A DNA stretch of 64,000 nucleotides from Breviolum minutum Mf 1.05b.01 (GCA_000507305.1 DF241163.1:22429-86428), one strand, 5' to 3'. Shown: positions 45,793 through 58,005, counted from the stretch's first letter. Numbers and translations are program-made. The notes: generated from the sequence alone by a model not told the origin.

Positions 45793-48700
45793 ATGGTTGG
45801 TGTGGTACTTGCAGCTGTTTTGGAGGCACAAGATAGGATGATTCCCAGCCAAAAGCTTGACAGCAGAGCTTGGAGTTGCGATAGCCTGATGTCGGCGGCT
45901 CGTGAGGTGGCTGCTGAAGGTGTGGTGGGCGCTGCAGCAGCTTTGCGGCAAGATGCGGCGCTCTTGGGCCAGCAGCTGCAAGACCTGTCGGCTGAGCAAC
46001 TTGAGCAGTTGCTGCAGGACATTTGTTTGTAAAACATACGGGTGTTTCAAAAATAGTGGTACCTCCAAATCATCCATTTTAATAAGGTTTTCCATTATAA
46101 ACCATCCATTTTGGGGTACCCCTATTTTTGGAAACACCCATATGTTGTGGAACTGTTGTAATTTGATCTGTATTTCTATTTTTGGCCCACTTAAGACATT
46201 AAGAATTTGGATGCTGAGAATGACTAGGAGACTGAAAAGAAGATCGCCGAGCATGACTGTGGTGAGCACATTGCGTCGGTCCAACAGTTTGTTGCTTGCA
46301 AGACTGAAGCTGCGGGTTTGAAGGTGGGGGTTTTCTTACCTGTAAAAAAAATGTTTCAGTTGTCTTGTTTGTTTTTTTTTCCAGGGTTTGCATTTAAACT
46401 GCAATAGGCTTCAGTGCCAGTGGCCCCCACCGTTCCTGTGGCAACCCCAGCTCGTGCACCTGATGCATCTGCAGTGGTGAAAGCTGCGCCTTCGGAAACT
46501 GCTGTGACAGCTGCGCCTTTGGAACCTGCTGTGGGTCAAAGCGAGGTGAAAGTTGAAATTCCCAAAGCTGAGGTGGGGTTCTCTTCAAACAATAGGCTAG
46601 CCCATAACAGTTATAAGATTCTCAATTCCCTTGAATCAATTGTTGCATCTATGGTAGGGTCTTCTCTGCCTCACATGAGGTTGTAAAAATTCTATGGGGT
46701 GAATAGGGTAGAAAAAAATGAATCATACCTCAAACTTTCAAACCATTAAGATCTGAAAGAAATTCGTGGTGAAAACATTGAAATATCAAAGTTTCTGAAG
46801 TTCAAACCATCATCTTATGTAATTTAAAGATCAATGCCTACAACCAGCTGGAATTATATTTGCATGTTTCTGGGGTTGACACGCTAACTTATGTTGGAAA
46901 GGTTGAATCTCTGAACGTTGATCATTGATATATTTTTTTGCCCTGCGGCAAAAATAGGTCAGTGCAGTGAATGCCAAATGCCTCATGGTTGTCTCCGACT
47001 CTGACTGTGAAGCTGAAGAAGAAGAAGAAGCACCAGAAATGGATTCTATCCCGCCAACGCAGGTTGACGCTGAGATGGAAGAGATCATGAAGAAGAAGAC
47101 GCTGTTGCTTGGAGAGGAGGATGAGGAGGCACCTGGCTTCCAGATGCCAGATTCGCAGCCAAAGAAGCCTGGTGATCCTCTCTGGTCACCTGCCCCAACT
47201 GAGACTGCCAGCTCCCCTGCTTCGTCTTGTTCCAGGCCAACAGCTGTGAAAGGTCCTCCTCCTGCAAAGGTGTGTTCGCAGGCTGCTATGGAAGAGAAGG
47301 AGAAGAACTTTGCAAAGATGCAGGAAGAGTTTTTAGCGCTGCAAGCTGAGATGTACAGAATGCGGAAAGAAATGGCAGTGGTGACACCTGCAAAGCAAAA
47401 GGCTGTCTTTTCACCTCCGCCACCTCCAGCTTCGTTTACGGCCCCAGTGGCACCAGGCCCTGCGATTGCGCCACCTCCTCCTGCCCCTGCAGCTACTCCC
47501 AAAGCGGCAGCCAAAGCAGAAGCTACCCCCAAAGCAGTGCCTCCCAAAGCTGCTGCTGTGGCACCTGTTTCTGCTGAAGAAGCTCGTCTTGCGGAAGACT
47601 ACGACCTCTCAGCAGAGGTTGGGTTTTCGAAAGTCAAAATGTTAATTTTTTTTTCGGCGCAATTGAGATCATGCCCTGCAGGAGTTGAGCCGTCATGCCC
47701 TCTATATGAGGTTGAGGCGCATGTGCCAACGCACAGCGGCAGGACGGTTGCAAGTGAGCCAAGAGGTTCACAACCAGTGGCAAACTGGTGACAGATCCGA
47801 GTTGGAGTTAGCGCTGGTTCGTGCTTTGAAGATCCATGGGGTGCAAGACAACCATGCAGTTCGGCAACAAGTTCGGGTCTGGGCTGCCGAAATGCATGTT
47901 TTATTTCCATGTTTTTTTTGCTCGAATTTTAAATTATGGTGAAACTTGTTGGTTTTGTCCATCATACATGTATCCTGCCTTTGGTGCAGGTGGAGTTTCA
48001 GTCGCAGCTTACGAAGATTCATGAGCAGTCCCGGTTGCGAGAAGAAGAGATCGAGGGACAGTGGGCCACGGAGGACAAGATGCTCACTGAATGGAAGTAC
48101 TCGAGGCTGCTTGGCTTATAATTAAACCATGTCTTTCGGCAATTGGACTTTTACATATAATCTTTTTTGTGCGTTGTCTATGGCTTTGCCAGGAACCTGG
48201 TCGCGAAGATCAAAGGTTACTGCAACCGATTCGCCAGCTGCTTGGTCAGGAGAATATATTACATATCCGCAGCTGCATGTTTCTGCTGCCATTTTTGCAT
48301 TTCATTTTCCAATCAATCTTTGCCCGGCAGGAAATGGAAATATGACGAGGCCATTCCTGAATTCTTCGTTCAAACGTCGGACGTGGTGCGAGTGAAGAAA
48401 TCCGAGCTGGACCGCTGGATCCATGCATCTCAAGGTGATGAGGCCTGGATAGTTTAATTAAAATCATTTTTTCTGTTATATAGATCCCTTCCATCTTTGA
48501 TCAGGGTGAAGCGATGCCCAAGACTGTGGACCACCTTGCGCTGATGGACACTAGCGCATGCAGTGGTAGCAATGGCGGTCCTGAAAACCCTGGAGCAGTT
48601 GGTGCCACCCCTTTGGATAGCTGGGAGGAGGTCAAGGAAAACCTCAAAGCCTTCACCGACAGCGTTCACGCCAAAGCTGCCCAGGTTGTCTCCTGGATTC

Positions 48701-51180
48701 AAGCTGCAGAGCCTTTGCAAACGGAAGGCAGCATCAGGCTGCTTGATCTGAAATTAGCCCCAAAAAAATTGAAAAAACATGGTGAATTCCAGCTGCTTAT
48801 CATTGATCGTGGCAAATTATAGCGACCTCAGCCGAGGATACCCCAAATAGTCGTTTTGTAGTGGAATCCCTCCAAAAAAAAATTTAATTCAGAATAGTAA
48901 TTATAAGTTAATTTGTTTAGATTGATTATGCACCAAGGTTTGTGAGTGACATGAACCAGCTGCTGGCTGACATTGAGAAAGCCTTCCTGCTTTTAGCGGA
49001 GTGCACGCACAATGTTGAGAATTGCAGAGCTTCGATGGCCCATGACAAGTTTCTTGGCGAATTTAAACAAAAAAAACTCCACTACCTTAAGCGACTGCAG
49101 CTGCAGGCTGGTGGAACAAATCGCTGCTGCGAAGGAAGCCGCACGCGGTCCGTTGCTTGCCTGATTTTGTTTACCAAGAAATGGGGTAGGTGCAGGGTAT
49201 AAAGCTGCGGTGTTTCAATCAAAATGGCTGCATTTAAAATGGCTGCAGGTGAATTCACAAAAGTTTGTCTTTTTTGTCAAGGTTTTTTTGGCCAGAATTT
49301 CTTTTAGCAATGGCTGCAGTTTTACCTTCAAATTTTTGGGCGCTACAGATCTAATAGAGAAAAGGCTGCGGTTTGTCCTCAATATTTTTTGGTGGCTATT
49401 GATCCAGGACATCTAGGAGAGAAAAGGCTATGGTTTTACCTTACTATATTTTTTTTTCGGGGCCACAGATCCAGGATTAACCTAAAAGAGAAAAGGCTGC
49501 GGTGTTACCTCAATAATATTTTTTGGTGCTACAACCTAGGGAAGAAAAGGCTGCGGCTTTACCTCAATATTTTTTGGGGCTACAACCTAGGGAAGAAAAG
49601 GCTGTGGTTCAATATTTTTGGTGGCTACGACCCAGGGAAGAAAAGGCTGCGGCTTTTCCTTAATATTTTTTGGGGCTACAACCTAGGAAAAAAAACTGCT
49701 GTTTTACCTTAATTTTTTTTCGGGGCTACAGGGCAAACCCTAGGAGAGAAAAGGCTGCGGCTTTACCTTATGATTTTTTGAGGCTACAAATATGGAAGAA
49801 AAGGCTGCTGTGTTACCCTAATTTTTTTCGGGGCTACAACCTAGGAAGAAAAGGCTGCGGTTTTACTTGATTGAAAATTCCCAGAACTAAAGTTACAAAG
49901 CGACAACCAACTGGTTTGGTTTTTTGTGCGTTTTTTTTAGATTTTGGGGTTGCAAATTCACAAACATGATTCTAGGGAAATGGCTGCGATAAATTGAAAC
50001 TCGGCTGCTGGTCTTTTTGGTGGGCAAGGCTGTTGTTCTGAAGGATGTATTGAACTTGCAAGATAATAATCTGAATCAAAGTGCTTGAATGTAAACTGCA
50101 GTGGCTACAATTGATTTTTCTCATAAAATGGTATTGAAAAAAAAACGCATGTTCCTCAAAATTTTTCACTTTGAACTATCTGCAATATGATACACACCAG
50201 ACCCATGACTAGTAAGACGATTCTTTTTCTTTTGATAATTCTGAAAAATGCATGCATATGCCATGTCATAATATTTTGGAGTTGCAGACTTGAAACTAAA
50301 CTATGCGGCCACCACATGCGAACTTGGCAATCCAATTGTCCATTATAAACCATCATGTGTAGCTACAATCTGTTTTGATGTGATGAAAGGAAGAGGGTTT
50401 TCATCCACTTGTGGAAGAACTCGTCATACCTTAAAGCTCACAAAGAAGATCAAGGCCATTTGCTCTAACCTTGCTATTGTTGCCGTCAAATGAAGATCGA
50501 TGAAATGACAAATGAGGATGGTGGGCCGAAGTTTTGTTTAGCTTGCTGGCTTCGCTTGCTGGGTTTTGTTTTGGCGTTGGGTCGCTATAGTTTAATTTGG
50601 AGCACGCTCAGTGGTTCGATTTTCAATTGAATGCTTATTACCGAAGGTTCTGCGCGCCATGTGGTTTTCTCTAGTTGGCATTCTAGAATTTGGCCTTCAT
50701 TGTTTACATGGGAGCTGGGGCCAGCAGCTGGGGCTTGATTTCTTGTGCCTGCGTGTATCTGAATGCCCTCATATCCCAACACTCATGCTTCCTCTGGAAA
50801 CGGTTGGAAAGCAGCACCACCAATTGTGTGCAAAACACAGAAAACAGACGGTGTGCCCCATTCATAGTGCACTAGCAAATGGTGGTGGCACAATAACATC
50901 GTTTGATTATATTGTTTTACTTCAAATTACCGCAAACCTTGGGGGCCGCTTCATCACTCTAAAACTTTCCTTCTCATTACGCTTCAGGTGTGTGAAGATC
51001 TTGGCCGGTGAACATCGCTACAAGCTGCTGTGTGGTGCGCCGAAGAAAGGCCCGGGCAAGCGTAACGCGGAGGACCCAGCAGCTGCTCCAACTGCTGCCG
51101 CAACTGCGCCGGAGAATGCTCAGCAGCCTCCCAAGAAGGCGAAGGGCAAGGCAAAGGCGAAAGCAAAGGCTTCTGCTTGA
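45793..51180 (+). CDS. Long Ala/Pro/Glu-rich dinoflagellate family protein
   Basis: Exons: 45793 to about 46027 (AVLEAQDRMIPSQKLDSRAW...), 46228-46323, 46408-46572, 46958-47617, 47682-47897, 47990-48105, 48193-48249, 48331 to about 48455, 48505 to about 48760, 48938 to about 49130, and 50988-51180. Junctions from 46228 to 47990 close in phase 0. 48105 uses a GC donor and 48249 a GA donor, both in phase. The 220-codon exon holds an acidic run, a coiled-coil-like stretch (EKEKNFAKMQEEFLALQAEM) and Ala/Pro/Lys repeats. The core LRRMCQRTAAGRLQVSQEVH, then NQWQTGD, EWKYSRNLVAKIKGYCNR and KWKYDEAIPEFFVQTSDVV match a domain I recall from many dinoflagellate proteins of unknown role. The protein ends in a Lys/Ala tail (KKAKGKAKAKAKASA). 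An in-frame TAG lies just before 46228. Confidence 0.7.
46037..46145. repeat. Family C inverted-repeat element in an intron
   Basis: CATACGGGTGTTTC at the left is inverted as GAAACACCCATATG at the right, with GGTACC and AACCATCCATTTT blocks inside. It is the one clear member of the dispersed inverted-repeat families seen inside the plus-strand block. Confidence 0.8.
49280..49865 (+). repeat. Intronic minisatellite, GAAAAGGCTGCGG units
   Basis: About ten units of roughly 50-65 bp: GAAAAGGCTGCGGTTTTACC, TCAATATTTTTTGGGGCTAC, AACCTAGGGAA. It fills part of the long intron at about 49.2-50.98 kb. The 107-residue frame across it is repeat translation. Confidence 0.85.
49870..50980. other. Remainder of long intron; no certain exon
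   Basis: AT-rich sequence with a 67-codon frame at 50290-50493 (NYAATTCELGNPIVHY...) and mixed frames at 50.6-50.9 kb that lack clear splice pairs. I treat all of this as intron. Confidence 0.4.
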
Positions 51181-51767
51181 GTAGTTTTGGGGTTGGGTTT
51201 TTCCACTTGTGTGTGGATGCTGGCCACGAAGCATAGTTGGCATTAGCCTGGGTATTTCGCAAATTACAACTCATAGGTTTCCTCCAGTATACGTGTTTTT
51301 GAGGGATTCGAAAATATCTGGCTGTTGCCCCGGCTTTGTGGCCCAATCTTGCTTACTACAAATTTGGGGTTTAGACTTAAAGCACCTTCCTGCAACATAT
51401 GCGGGCGTGTGCAAACCAAAACGTTGAAGTTTCGTGGTGCTGTCAGCTACCTTCCTGAAACTGAAGGATGTGGCAAGGTGGAAATGTGGTAAACCAGCCA
51501 AAACATCTACATGCACTTTTTTTTCTTATATTAGGGCCCTAGCTGAAAATGACTGCAAAGAAATTTGTTTTTTTAGTGCTGGTAAAACTGCATTCCAAAT
51601 TGCCTAGCTGAGTGAAAGGATCCGAACACCTGAAGTTTGAGCTTTGCCTCTGTGGAAAATTAATGCACAGTGTGTTGCCTGCAGTCTTTCTCTTCACTGT
51701 CAAACGCATGAGAGCTGACTCTTGTTTCCAATTCAAAAAATTAAGGGGAAAAAAGTGCTTTCACCAG

Positions 51768-52153
51768 GTACTGCTGCTGCTGATTTCAAGTCAAAGCCCA
51801 GCCACACAGCCCGCAGCCTGGCGGCCAGTCTTGGCAGAGGAGCACCGGCGATTCAGCTAGCTGAGCACGCCCAAGCGATCTTGGCTGACGATGCAGCGCT
51901 TGGCATCACACGGAATGACCCTGTTCTGCAAAGAATTGCAAATGGCAGTTCGCATGCAGTACCTAATCTTAAATTTCAAGCTTTGGAATATGTTTTTGGA
52001 TCAGTTTTTTTCATAACAGCCCTATATGACTAGTGTTCATGACTAATGTCCAAAATGAGGCAAGAGAATGCTTTCGTGCGTTTGATGAAGCCAATCTTCG
52101 AGCCGATGTGCCTATCAGCTACGGGCGCGTGGGCGATGACAGCAGCTCCTGAG
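51768..52153 (+). CDS. Short two-exon protein or fragment, unknown family
   Basis: 51768-51947 (acceptor CTTTCACCAG|G) encodes FKSKPSHTARSLAASLGRGA and AIQLAEHAQAILADDAALG to a GT donor after AATGGCA. It joins in phase to a segment after ATGACTAG at about 52035, reading NVQNEARECFRAFDEANLRA and DVPISYGRVGDDSSS to a TGA at 52153. No ATG is assigned; 51190-51700 shows no convincing exon. It could be the 5' part of the next gene or a truncated duplicate. Confidence 0.45.
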
Positions 52154-52307
52154 ATTCAATGTTGATCGATTCATGATCGATATTACCTTAAATATTTTAT
52201 TTTGTTGTTACCTTACCTACCCTGGAACCATGGATGCCCTCAAAACCAGGAATTCCAACACCAGTGCCAAAACAAACAAATGCAGTTGTTCATTTTCGTT
52301 TTTTAAG

Positions 52308-54573
52308 GCTACCCATGGCTAAAGCCTTCGGACATTCTGCGAATGTTGCAGCAAAGCAGACGCATGGATCTTGTTCTTCCAGAAGAAACGCTGCATCATT
52401 CGCGGAAAGCTTTGACCAAGTATTGGGAGCGCTACAGATCCCTGTTTCCAGAGCATGAGATCTTTGACATCCTGTCGCCGGAGGCCCTACAGGATACGAT
52501 TCCCATTAAATTGCACGGTGACGAGGGAAGAAGCCCCTTGGCTGTGGTTTGACTGCTGCCTTTCTTGTCCAGTCTCACATGAACTTGTCCCTTCTTCTGG
52601 GTGATTTGAGGCAAGAAGAAATTGCCGCTGATGCTGCTGTCGTTCCAGCCAGTCCTTGGCCAAGGAACATCAAAGAGTCGGCAGCAACCTTTGGAGATCC
52701 AAGATAGTGCCCAAAAACTAAACTTGAAACTTGGTTGCGCTGGCTTTCCCTGCTTGTTTTTTTGATTCTTTGGCGCCTTTTTTTTTTGGCATCTGCCGAG
52801 GATTGGAGCGCCTGTTTCTTGGCAGGATATTTTTCAGTAGCAAACCTTATGTTAACTAAAAGTTTTTACGATGTTTGAGAAAAGCTGGAAACAATCAAGG
52901 TTTTGACGAGGTGGCTGTCCTTTGCGGCCCTTAAAGAGACCATGGACCAGCCAACTGCGTTGGAAGACGCCATGGCTCTGATTCGTGCTGATCTGGACGG
53001 ATTGCTGAAGACGGGCATATCTTTGCAGATGGGCGCCTTTGAGAAAGTGACTTTTCGTTTGGCAGTTACGGGCATTAAGGGCGATTGGCCATTTTTGATT
53101 GCTGCTGCCAACCTTGACAGACACTTCCGCCGTGCACCAAAACATGGCGTGGTTGGCGGTGGTGCGCTATCACATGGTGTATGCCATCTTTGCCTTGCTG
53201 GCATGCCTGGCTTTGCGTTCGATGACTACAGCGTGAGCGCATCATGGGAGCAAACGATGTACACTGCACAGCGTCCCAATGTCCATGGACGATGGTCTCG
53301 AGTTGGGCTATGTTCCCGTCGCTTCCACACTTCCAGCCATTCAGTTTTAGGCCTGACTTATTCCATGGCTGGCACCTCGGTGCTGGAAGATACTTTGCGG
53401 CAAGCTGCCTGGTGGTGCTCATGAGTTTTGAAGTAGCTCCCAATGGGCAAACTGGTGTCGATGCCAGGTTAGCTGCTATGACCCAAAGATGGATCCAATA
53501 CTGCAAAGACCGGAAAGATTCTTAGCCGCAGTTTTCAGGGTATATGTGGTTGGTAGATCGATTTAAATTGTATACATACAAGCGCAGCTTTTCTCAGGAA
53601 AGGCCTTACCTCACCAAGCTGAGCAAGGAGACATTGGGCTGCAAGACTTCGCTCGATTGGCCTGAGGGTGGATGGCAAAAGGGTGCCACAACGACACTCT
53701 TGATGGCCACTTGTCTGCAATTTCCCACAGCCAGAAATAAATAGGGATCATGCTTGTCAGAAGACCGGGCAAAAGCAAGCCAGGCCTGAGCTTGGACAGT
53801 GTTGCTGTGTTTGTCCTGTCCTTTCTTCAACATTTTTGACTTCAGGAGTGGCTGGAAGAGTGGCTCACCGATGATTGGGTCACTGCAAATGCCCCGCAAG
53901 ATGCCAGGGTGCCTTTCATTGCGCTTGCTGTGTTCCTCGGCTCTTCTAAAACCGACGCTTCTTTCTTTGCATTCATGGATGCCTGCATGAATGTGACTGA
54001 GGCGCAGCATCAATGCAGCTTTCCGGCTTTTGTACCGGGGTGGTGCTTGGCTCTCAAAGCGGGAGGCAGCAGAAATAGCAGCTTTTGGGCTGACGCATTT
54101 GCGTGCCTTCAAGAAAGCTGCGGAAATTTCTGTGGCATTGCGGCAGCCACGTTTTCCGATCCATTGCAAGACGCACATGCTGTGCCACACTTTCAAGCTT
54201 CTAGAAGCTCAGCCTGTTAAGTACATCATAAGACTTTTGGAACAAACTGCTGGAGATTTTTTCCTGCGGCTTGCTCTAAAAGTTTCTTATTGCCAATGCA
54301 TGATTTCTTTCCTGTCCTGGCACTTGGTTCTGCTGCATCCCCGGGACAAACCCCATCACATCTAAGGAGATGTGGTCGAAGAAATGTGAATGGATCGAGA
54401 ATCCATTAGCAGATTCGACGCAGATGGATGAAGCGTTCATCGGTGTGGTGAGTCGCATTAGCAGGCGAGTGTCACCTGCTAGTACAGTCCGTAGGACGAT
54501 AGATGTGTACCTAACAATGGTACAAAAGCATTTGCACAAGACAGTGCTGGATTGGAATGAAGAAGTGGTATGA
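52308..54573 (+). CDS. Member of a large dinoflagellate family of unknown function, frameshifted
   Basis: Exons: 52308-52540 (PWLKPSDILRMLQQSRRMDL, ending near LHGDEGRSPL; GC donor), about 52583-52700, about 52902-53516 (AVTGIKGDWPFLIAAANLDR, HGVCHLCLAGMPGFAF, then LFHGWHLGAGRYFAASCLVV in another frame; GA donor), 53598 to about 53720 (KETLGCKTSLDWPEGGWQKG), 53846-54215 (EWLEEWLTDDWV..., then INAAFRLLYRGGAWLSKREA in another frame) and 54367-54573 (DEAFIGVVSRISRRVSPAS) with TGA. The order HGDEGR, KGDWPF, CHxCLAG, HxWHLGxG, KETLG and SRRVSP is one I recall from a very abundant Symbiodiniaceae family with no assigned role. Reading frame changes at about 53275 and about 54000 without room for an intron, so this copy is either a pseudogene or carries assembly indels. 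Confidence 0.65.
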
Positions 54574-54582
54574 GGAAAAGAC

Positions 54583-54655
54583 AAAGGCGGAGAAAATAGG
54601 GAACCCGGAGAAAGTGTTAGAATTTACTGTAGGTGCGAGAAATACCCGGAGAAAT
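54583..54655. repeat. CCCGGAGAAA-type repeats, second array
   Basis: GGAACCCGGAGAAAGTGTTAG and GAGAAATACCCGGAGAAAT match units of the array at 45382-45545. Confidence 0.65.
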
Positions 54656-54673
54656 TCAAAAAATGTTGGAATT

Positions 54674-54713
54674 CCAAAAAATCTTTCGTTTTTTCCACTG
54701 GTGTTGGAATTCC
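54674..54713. repeat. Right flanking repeat of the plus-strand block
   Basis: CCAAAAAATCTTTCGTTTTTT, then CCACTGGTGTTGGAATTCC; direct-orientation partner of 35714-35753. Confidence 0.6.
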
Positions 54714-55369
54714 AGCCTTTCTGGCTCAGCTGGTATATATATTTGAACCTAAATAAGATATGAGTCTTAACATGAAACACAAAACATCTCAATTAAATCA
54801 TCATGATCAGTAAACGACATGATCACACCTATCCCAAATCAAACGAAGCACAGATTTTCTGAGGTCCCAGCGTAAATGTAGATGTGCGAGATGGTGAGGT
54901 AGAAAAAAATCCATTGCGTATAACCACCGGGAAACAAAAACCTGAGCAACACACTCCAAAACGGCAAAAGCCCCTGAAAATTGGGCGTTGGGAGACAATC
55001 CTTTCCTGTTTCGGAAGGCTTTCATTTCAAGGGTCATGTCAATGTGAGTTTTCGGGAGGGTAATTCTGAACGATTGCAACATCTGCCAGCTGTTCTTCAA
55101 GTTGTGTACCTGCGATGTCCAAGAATCAAATACTGCAACATCTTCCTTGTTCAAATCACATATAAGAAAAAGATAGATAGAAAAAGAAATTCCATCCTTT
55201 CATTCAGGATTCGGATGTTATATCGTGGGCATACATGACATGATATCAACGATTCACTGGTAAAATCTGCTTACAAAAGATGAAAAAGAAAACATACATG
55301 TGCAAATGACACCTTTGAAACACACACAAAAAATCTTCGCAAAACCACCACCAAAATCAAACCCAAATA

Positions 55370-55540
55370 TCAGACATATGACACCATGGTGGCCAAATAG
55401 ACGTTCACCAAGCAATCTGCATAGCGTCCCAATTCCAAATCGATGGAGGCTAACCAGCTCCGACATTCCCAGACTTTTAGCTCCGGATGTGATCCAATCA
55501 ACAGCCTTGCGGGTTTTTTGGGGGGCCGAAAATCACCTTC
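55370..55540 (-). CDS. Candidate terminal exon of the 57418 gene
   Basis: Acceptor CCCATCCAG|G; 56 codons in phase 0 ending in TGA at 55370, reading EGDFRPPKKPARLLIGSHPE and later SWLASIDLELGRYADC. It would follow the 56072-56190 exon in phase if that exon uses its internal GT donor after CTTCAT. No family is recognised. Confidence 0.35.
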   Translation of the reverse strand, partial: EGDFRPPKKPARLLIGSHPELKVWECRSWLASIDLELGRYADCLVNVYLATMVSYV

Positions 55541-56071
55541 CTGGATGGGGAAGGGCATTAAGGTTTCTTTACACTCCTTTTGAAGGCCAAGTAATAACAA
55601 GGAGCACCTGAAAAATGGTGGTTGGTTCAGATGAAATGCTTCTTTTTTGGGGCTGAAGGCTAGATGTTCAGTTGCGAACTATTCGTGCAAAGGAAATTAG
55701 AGGCAGGTATGTTTTTCTTTTGTGTGTAGTTCAGGTTTTTCATGGCAGAACTGGACAAAAATTGGGCTGGTGGCTCTTTGAGTAGGTGAAACTGTAGTAA
55801 TATGGTGGGATGTGAAGAACTTACCAGACTTGTCTGTTTCCATGTGCAATACACCCCCGAAAACTTGAAGATGTATATTAAAAATGGTGTTATCCAACTG
55901 AATGAAAGCACCCGAATCATTGAAACTACATCTTTCTCAAACCATCCTACACTCCATAAAACTAACAGCAAAAGCCCCTGAACATCAAATGCTTTGAAAC
56001 ATAAACATCTCCTTTTGGGGGCAAAAGGCCTTTTTTCAGTTGCTATATGTCTTCGTTTTAGTGACGTACTC

Positions 56072-57418
56072 CTTTCGCATCCACACCATTTCCTTGGGAT
56101 TTTTTTGTGAGGCACATGAAGATCCGGGAGAAGAGGAAAATCACGGCGCAAGGTTCGGCCAAGAAGGGCACAATAAAGGTCGATGGGAACCTCTGAGCCG
56201 AATGGTCAAAATTCAAAAATGCAAAGGAATGGATGAAGGGCAATAATATAATAGATTCGCCCGACTCAAGATACTCAAGGGGTTTCTATTTGATGATCGC
56301 CAATTATAACACCAACAAACCACGAAATTTGCAACGAACGTTTTTGTTGTTTTTTGTTGGGGGTGGGGGGCAAAATCGATTACTGTAGGTCATTTTACTG
56401 CGATTCCCACAGTGTCCATTTTTGATAACAGCTTTCTGGAATCAGCCGCTTGTTAACCATGGGTTTCCCTTAACAAGGCTTTATTAAACCCTAATTTCTG
56501 GGGGTGCACCTCAGGGGTTGGTTTATTAGCCATAATACCACCGCCAGTGGAATTTAAGGCTCCAAGAATTTTAGCACGGAACGCTACAATGAATGTCATG
56601 CCACGTTTCTTTAGCATATTTTACTATCATCATAAGAGAAACGAATCTTGCATGAAAGCTGAGGAAAAAAAACATTCTCCAAACTACATCCGAATCCCCT
56701 GAAAAAATATAAAATTGCATGTCTCACATGCAATTTCCAGATCCAAATTCCCAGAACACGGACTCCGCTAATCCAGGGTTGGAGTGTTTCCTGCCCGGGA
56801 AACAAATATCACAACGAGGTTAATGAAATCATCATTATATAAACTAAGGCCCCTTTTAAAAGTGATGGGTTGGTTTGTTAGTTTTGTTTGCTCTCTCCTA
56901 CCCCCCGAAACCACAATTAAAAACATATCTAGCACTCATCACCAGGCGCCCCTCGGCTTTTTCAAAAATTGCTGCGTGCAGGAAACGCATATTCAATGAG
57001 CTGCTGACCCATCGATCGTTGTAATGCATAACTCTCAAACTTTTTCACAAAGCTTCCAGCCACGTCAGCCAAAAGAGTGCCATCTTCCTGCATTTTTTTG
57101 GCTGTCACGGCAGGGTTCTGTTTTTTTGCTTGTTTCTTCGGTGGACCCAACTGGACAACCTGGTAAGTTCATAATCCTACTGATTTAATGAATGGAAAGA
57201 ACACACAAAACGGTTCGTTAACAAACCCAAACTAATTACTTAGAGAAGTTGGAAATTGATGCAAAGCATATATTTAATTGGAATTTGAAAGAACCGTGCT
57301 TTAATACCTGAAGAAACAAGGATGAACATGCATTCACGATGACTTCAGGGAAACCATTGCAACCAAAAGTGGTTTCCAACACTAAGCCCGTGGCTGTTCG
57401 AAAGTCCAATCCAACCAT
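56072..57418 (-). CDS. Unassigned minus-strand gene, first three exons
   Basis: 57308-57418 starts at an ATG (MVGLDFRTATGLVLETTFGC, 37 codons) with GT donor CTTCAG|GTATTA. 56980-57159 (acceptor TTACCAG|G, 60 codons, phase 0) reads VVQLGPPKKQAKKQNP, then an amphipathic helix (LLADVAGSFVKKFESYALQR); it leaves by a GC donor or stops a few codons on. 56072-56190 (acceptor CTCAGAG|G) reads VPIDLYCALLGRTLRRDFPL and on to KKIPRKWCGCE. The basic GPPKKQAKKQ stretch may be a nuclear signal. The gene starts 588 bp downstream of the GDAP2-like stop on the same strand. No family is recognised. Confidence 0.5.
56441..56537. repeat. Family F inverted-repeat element
   Basis: TTAACCATGGGTTTCCCTTAA, CAAGGCTTTATTAAACCC and TTTCTGGGGGTGCACCTCAG match the family F order. 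Confidence 0.6.
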
Positions 57419-58005
57419 GATCCTCAGCTTGTCTTTTTTTCTCGTCGTTGTTTCAGGAAAATGTCAGGAAACCATTCAAGGTGGTGAAGCACAAAAAAAG
57501 GTGGAAAAACTGCCTGTAACCTCAAGTTATGAAAATCACTGGAGGGCATTGGTTTTGGAACACTGGAAAGTCAGATATTGAAAGTCAGTTCAAAACGGTG
57601 GTAGTTTCCCTTCATAAAATTTGGATGCGACCCCTCCAACATATCACTTACATAGTTCCTACCTTATGCCTTAAAAGGCGAGACGGTCTTCGATTTCCAA
57701 CTGGCATACAGAATTTAAGTCCTGGATGATCAGCTGATAGCTGAAATCCCTAATAAACTGTACCTTAAGGATGTTGTGACAAGTGCCAAAAAATGCCCAA
57801 AAAAAACTGTGCTGAAACCTTGCGAAAACATCTCCCCTCCCCACTCCCCTAAAAAAACAAACGGCAATTTGTTGCATTTGGCACCCCGAAAGTGGCTTCT
57901 TACAACCACGTCGTGGAGAACCGCTGGGCTGCTATAAATTGTGAAACTCCTACTGGCGGTGGTGGGTACTCTCATAGCACCCAACACATCCGGAAGGTCC
58001 CGCAG

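Noticed and set aside
49280-49865. CRISPR-like regular repeats
   Set aside because: Units are tandem without unique spacers, length varies, and the context is a eukaryotic intron.
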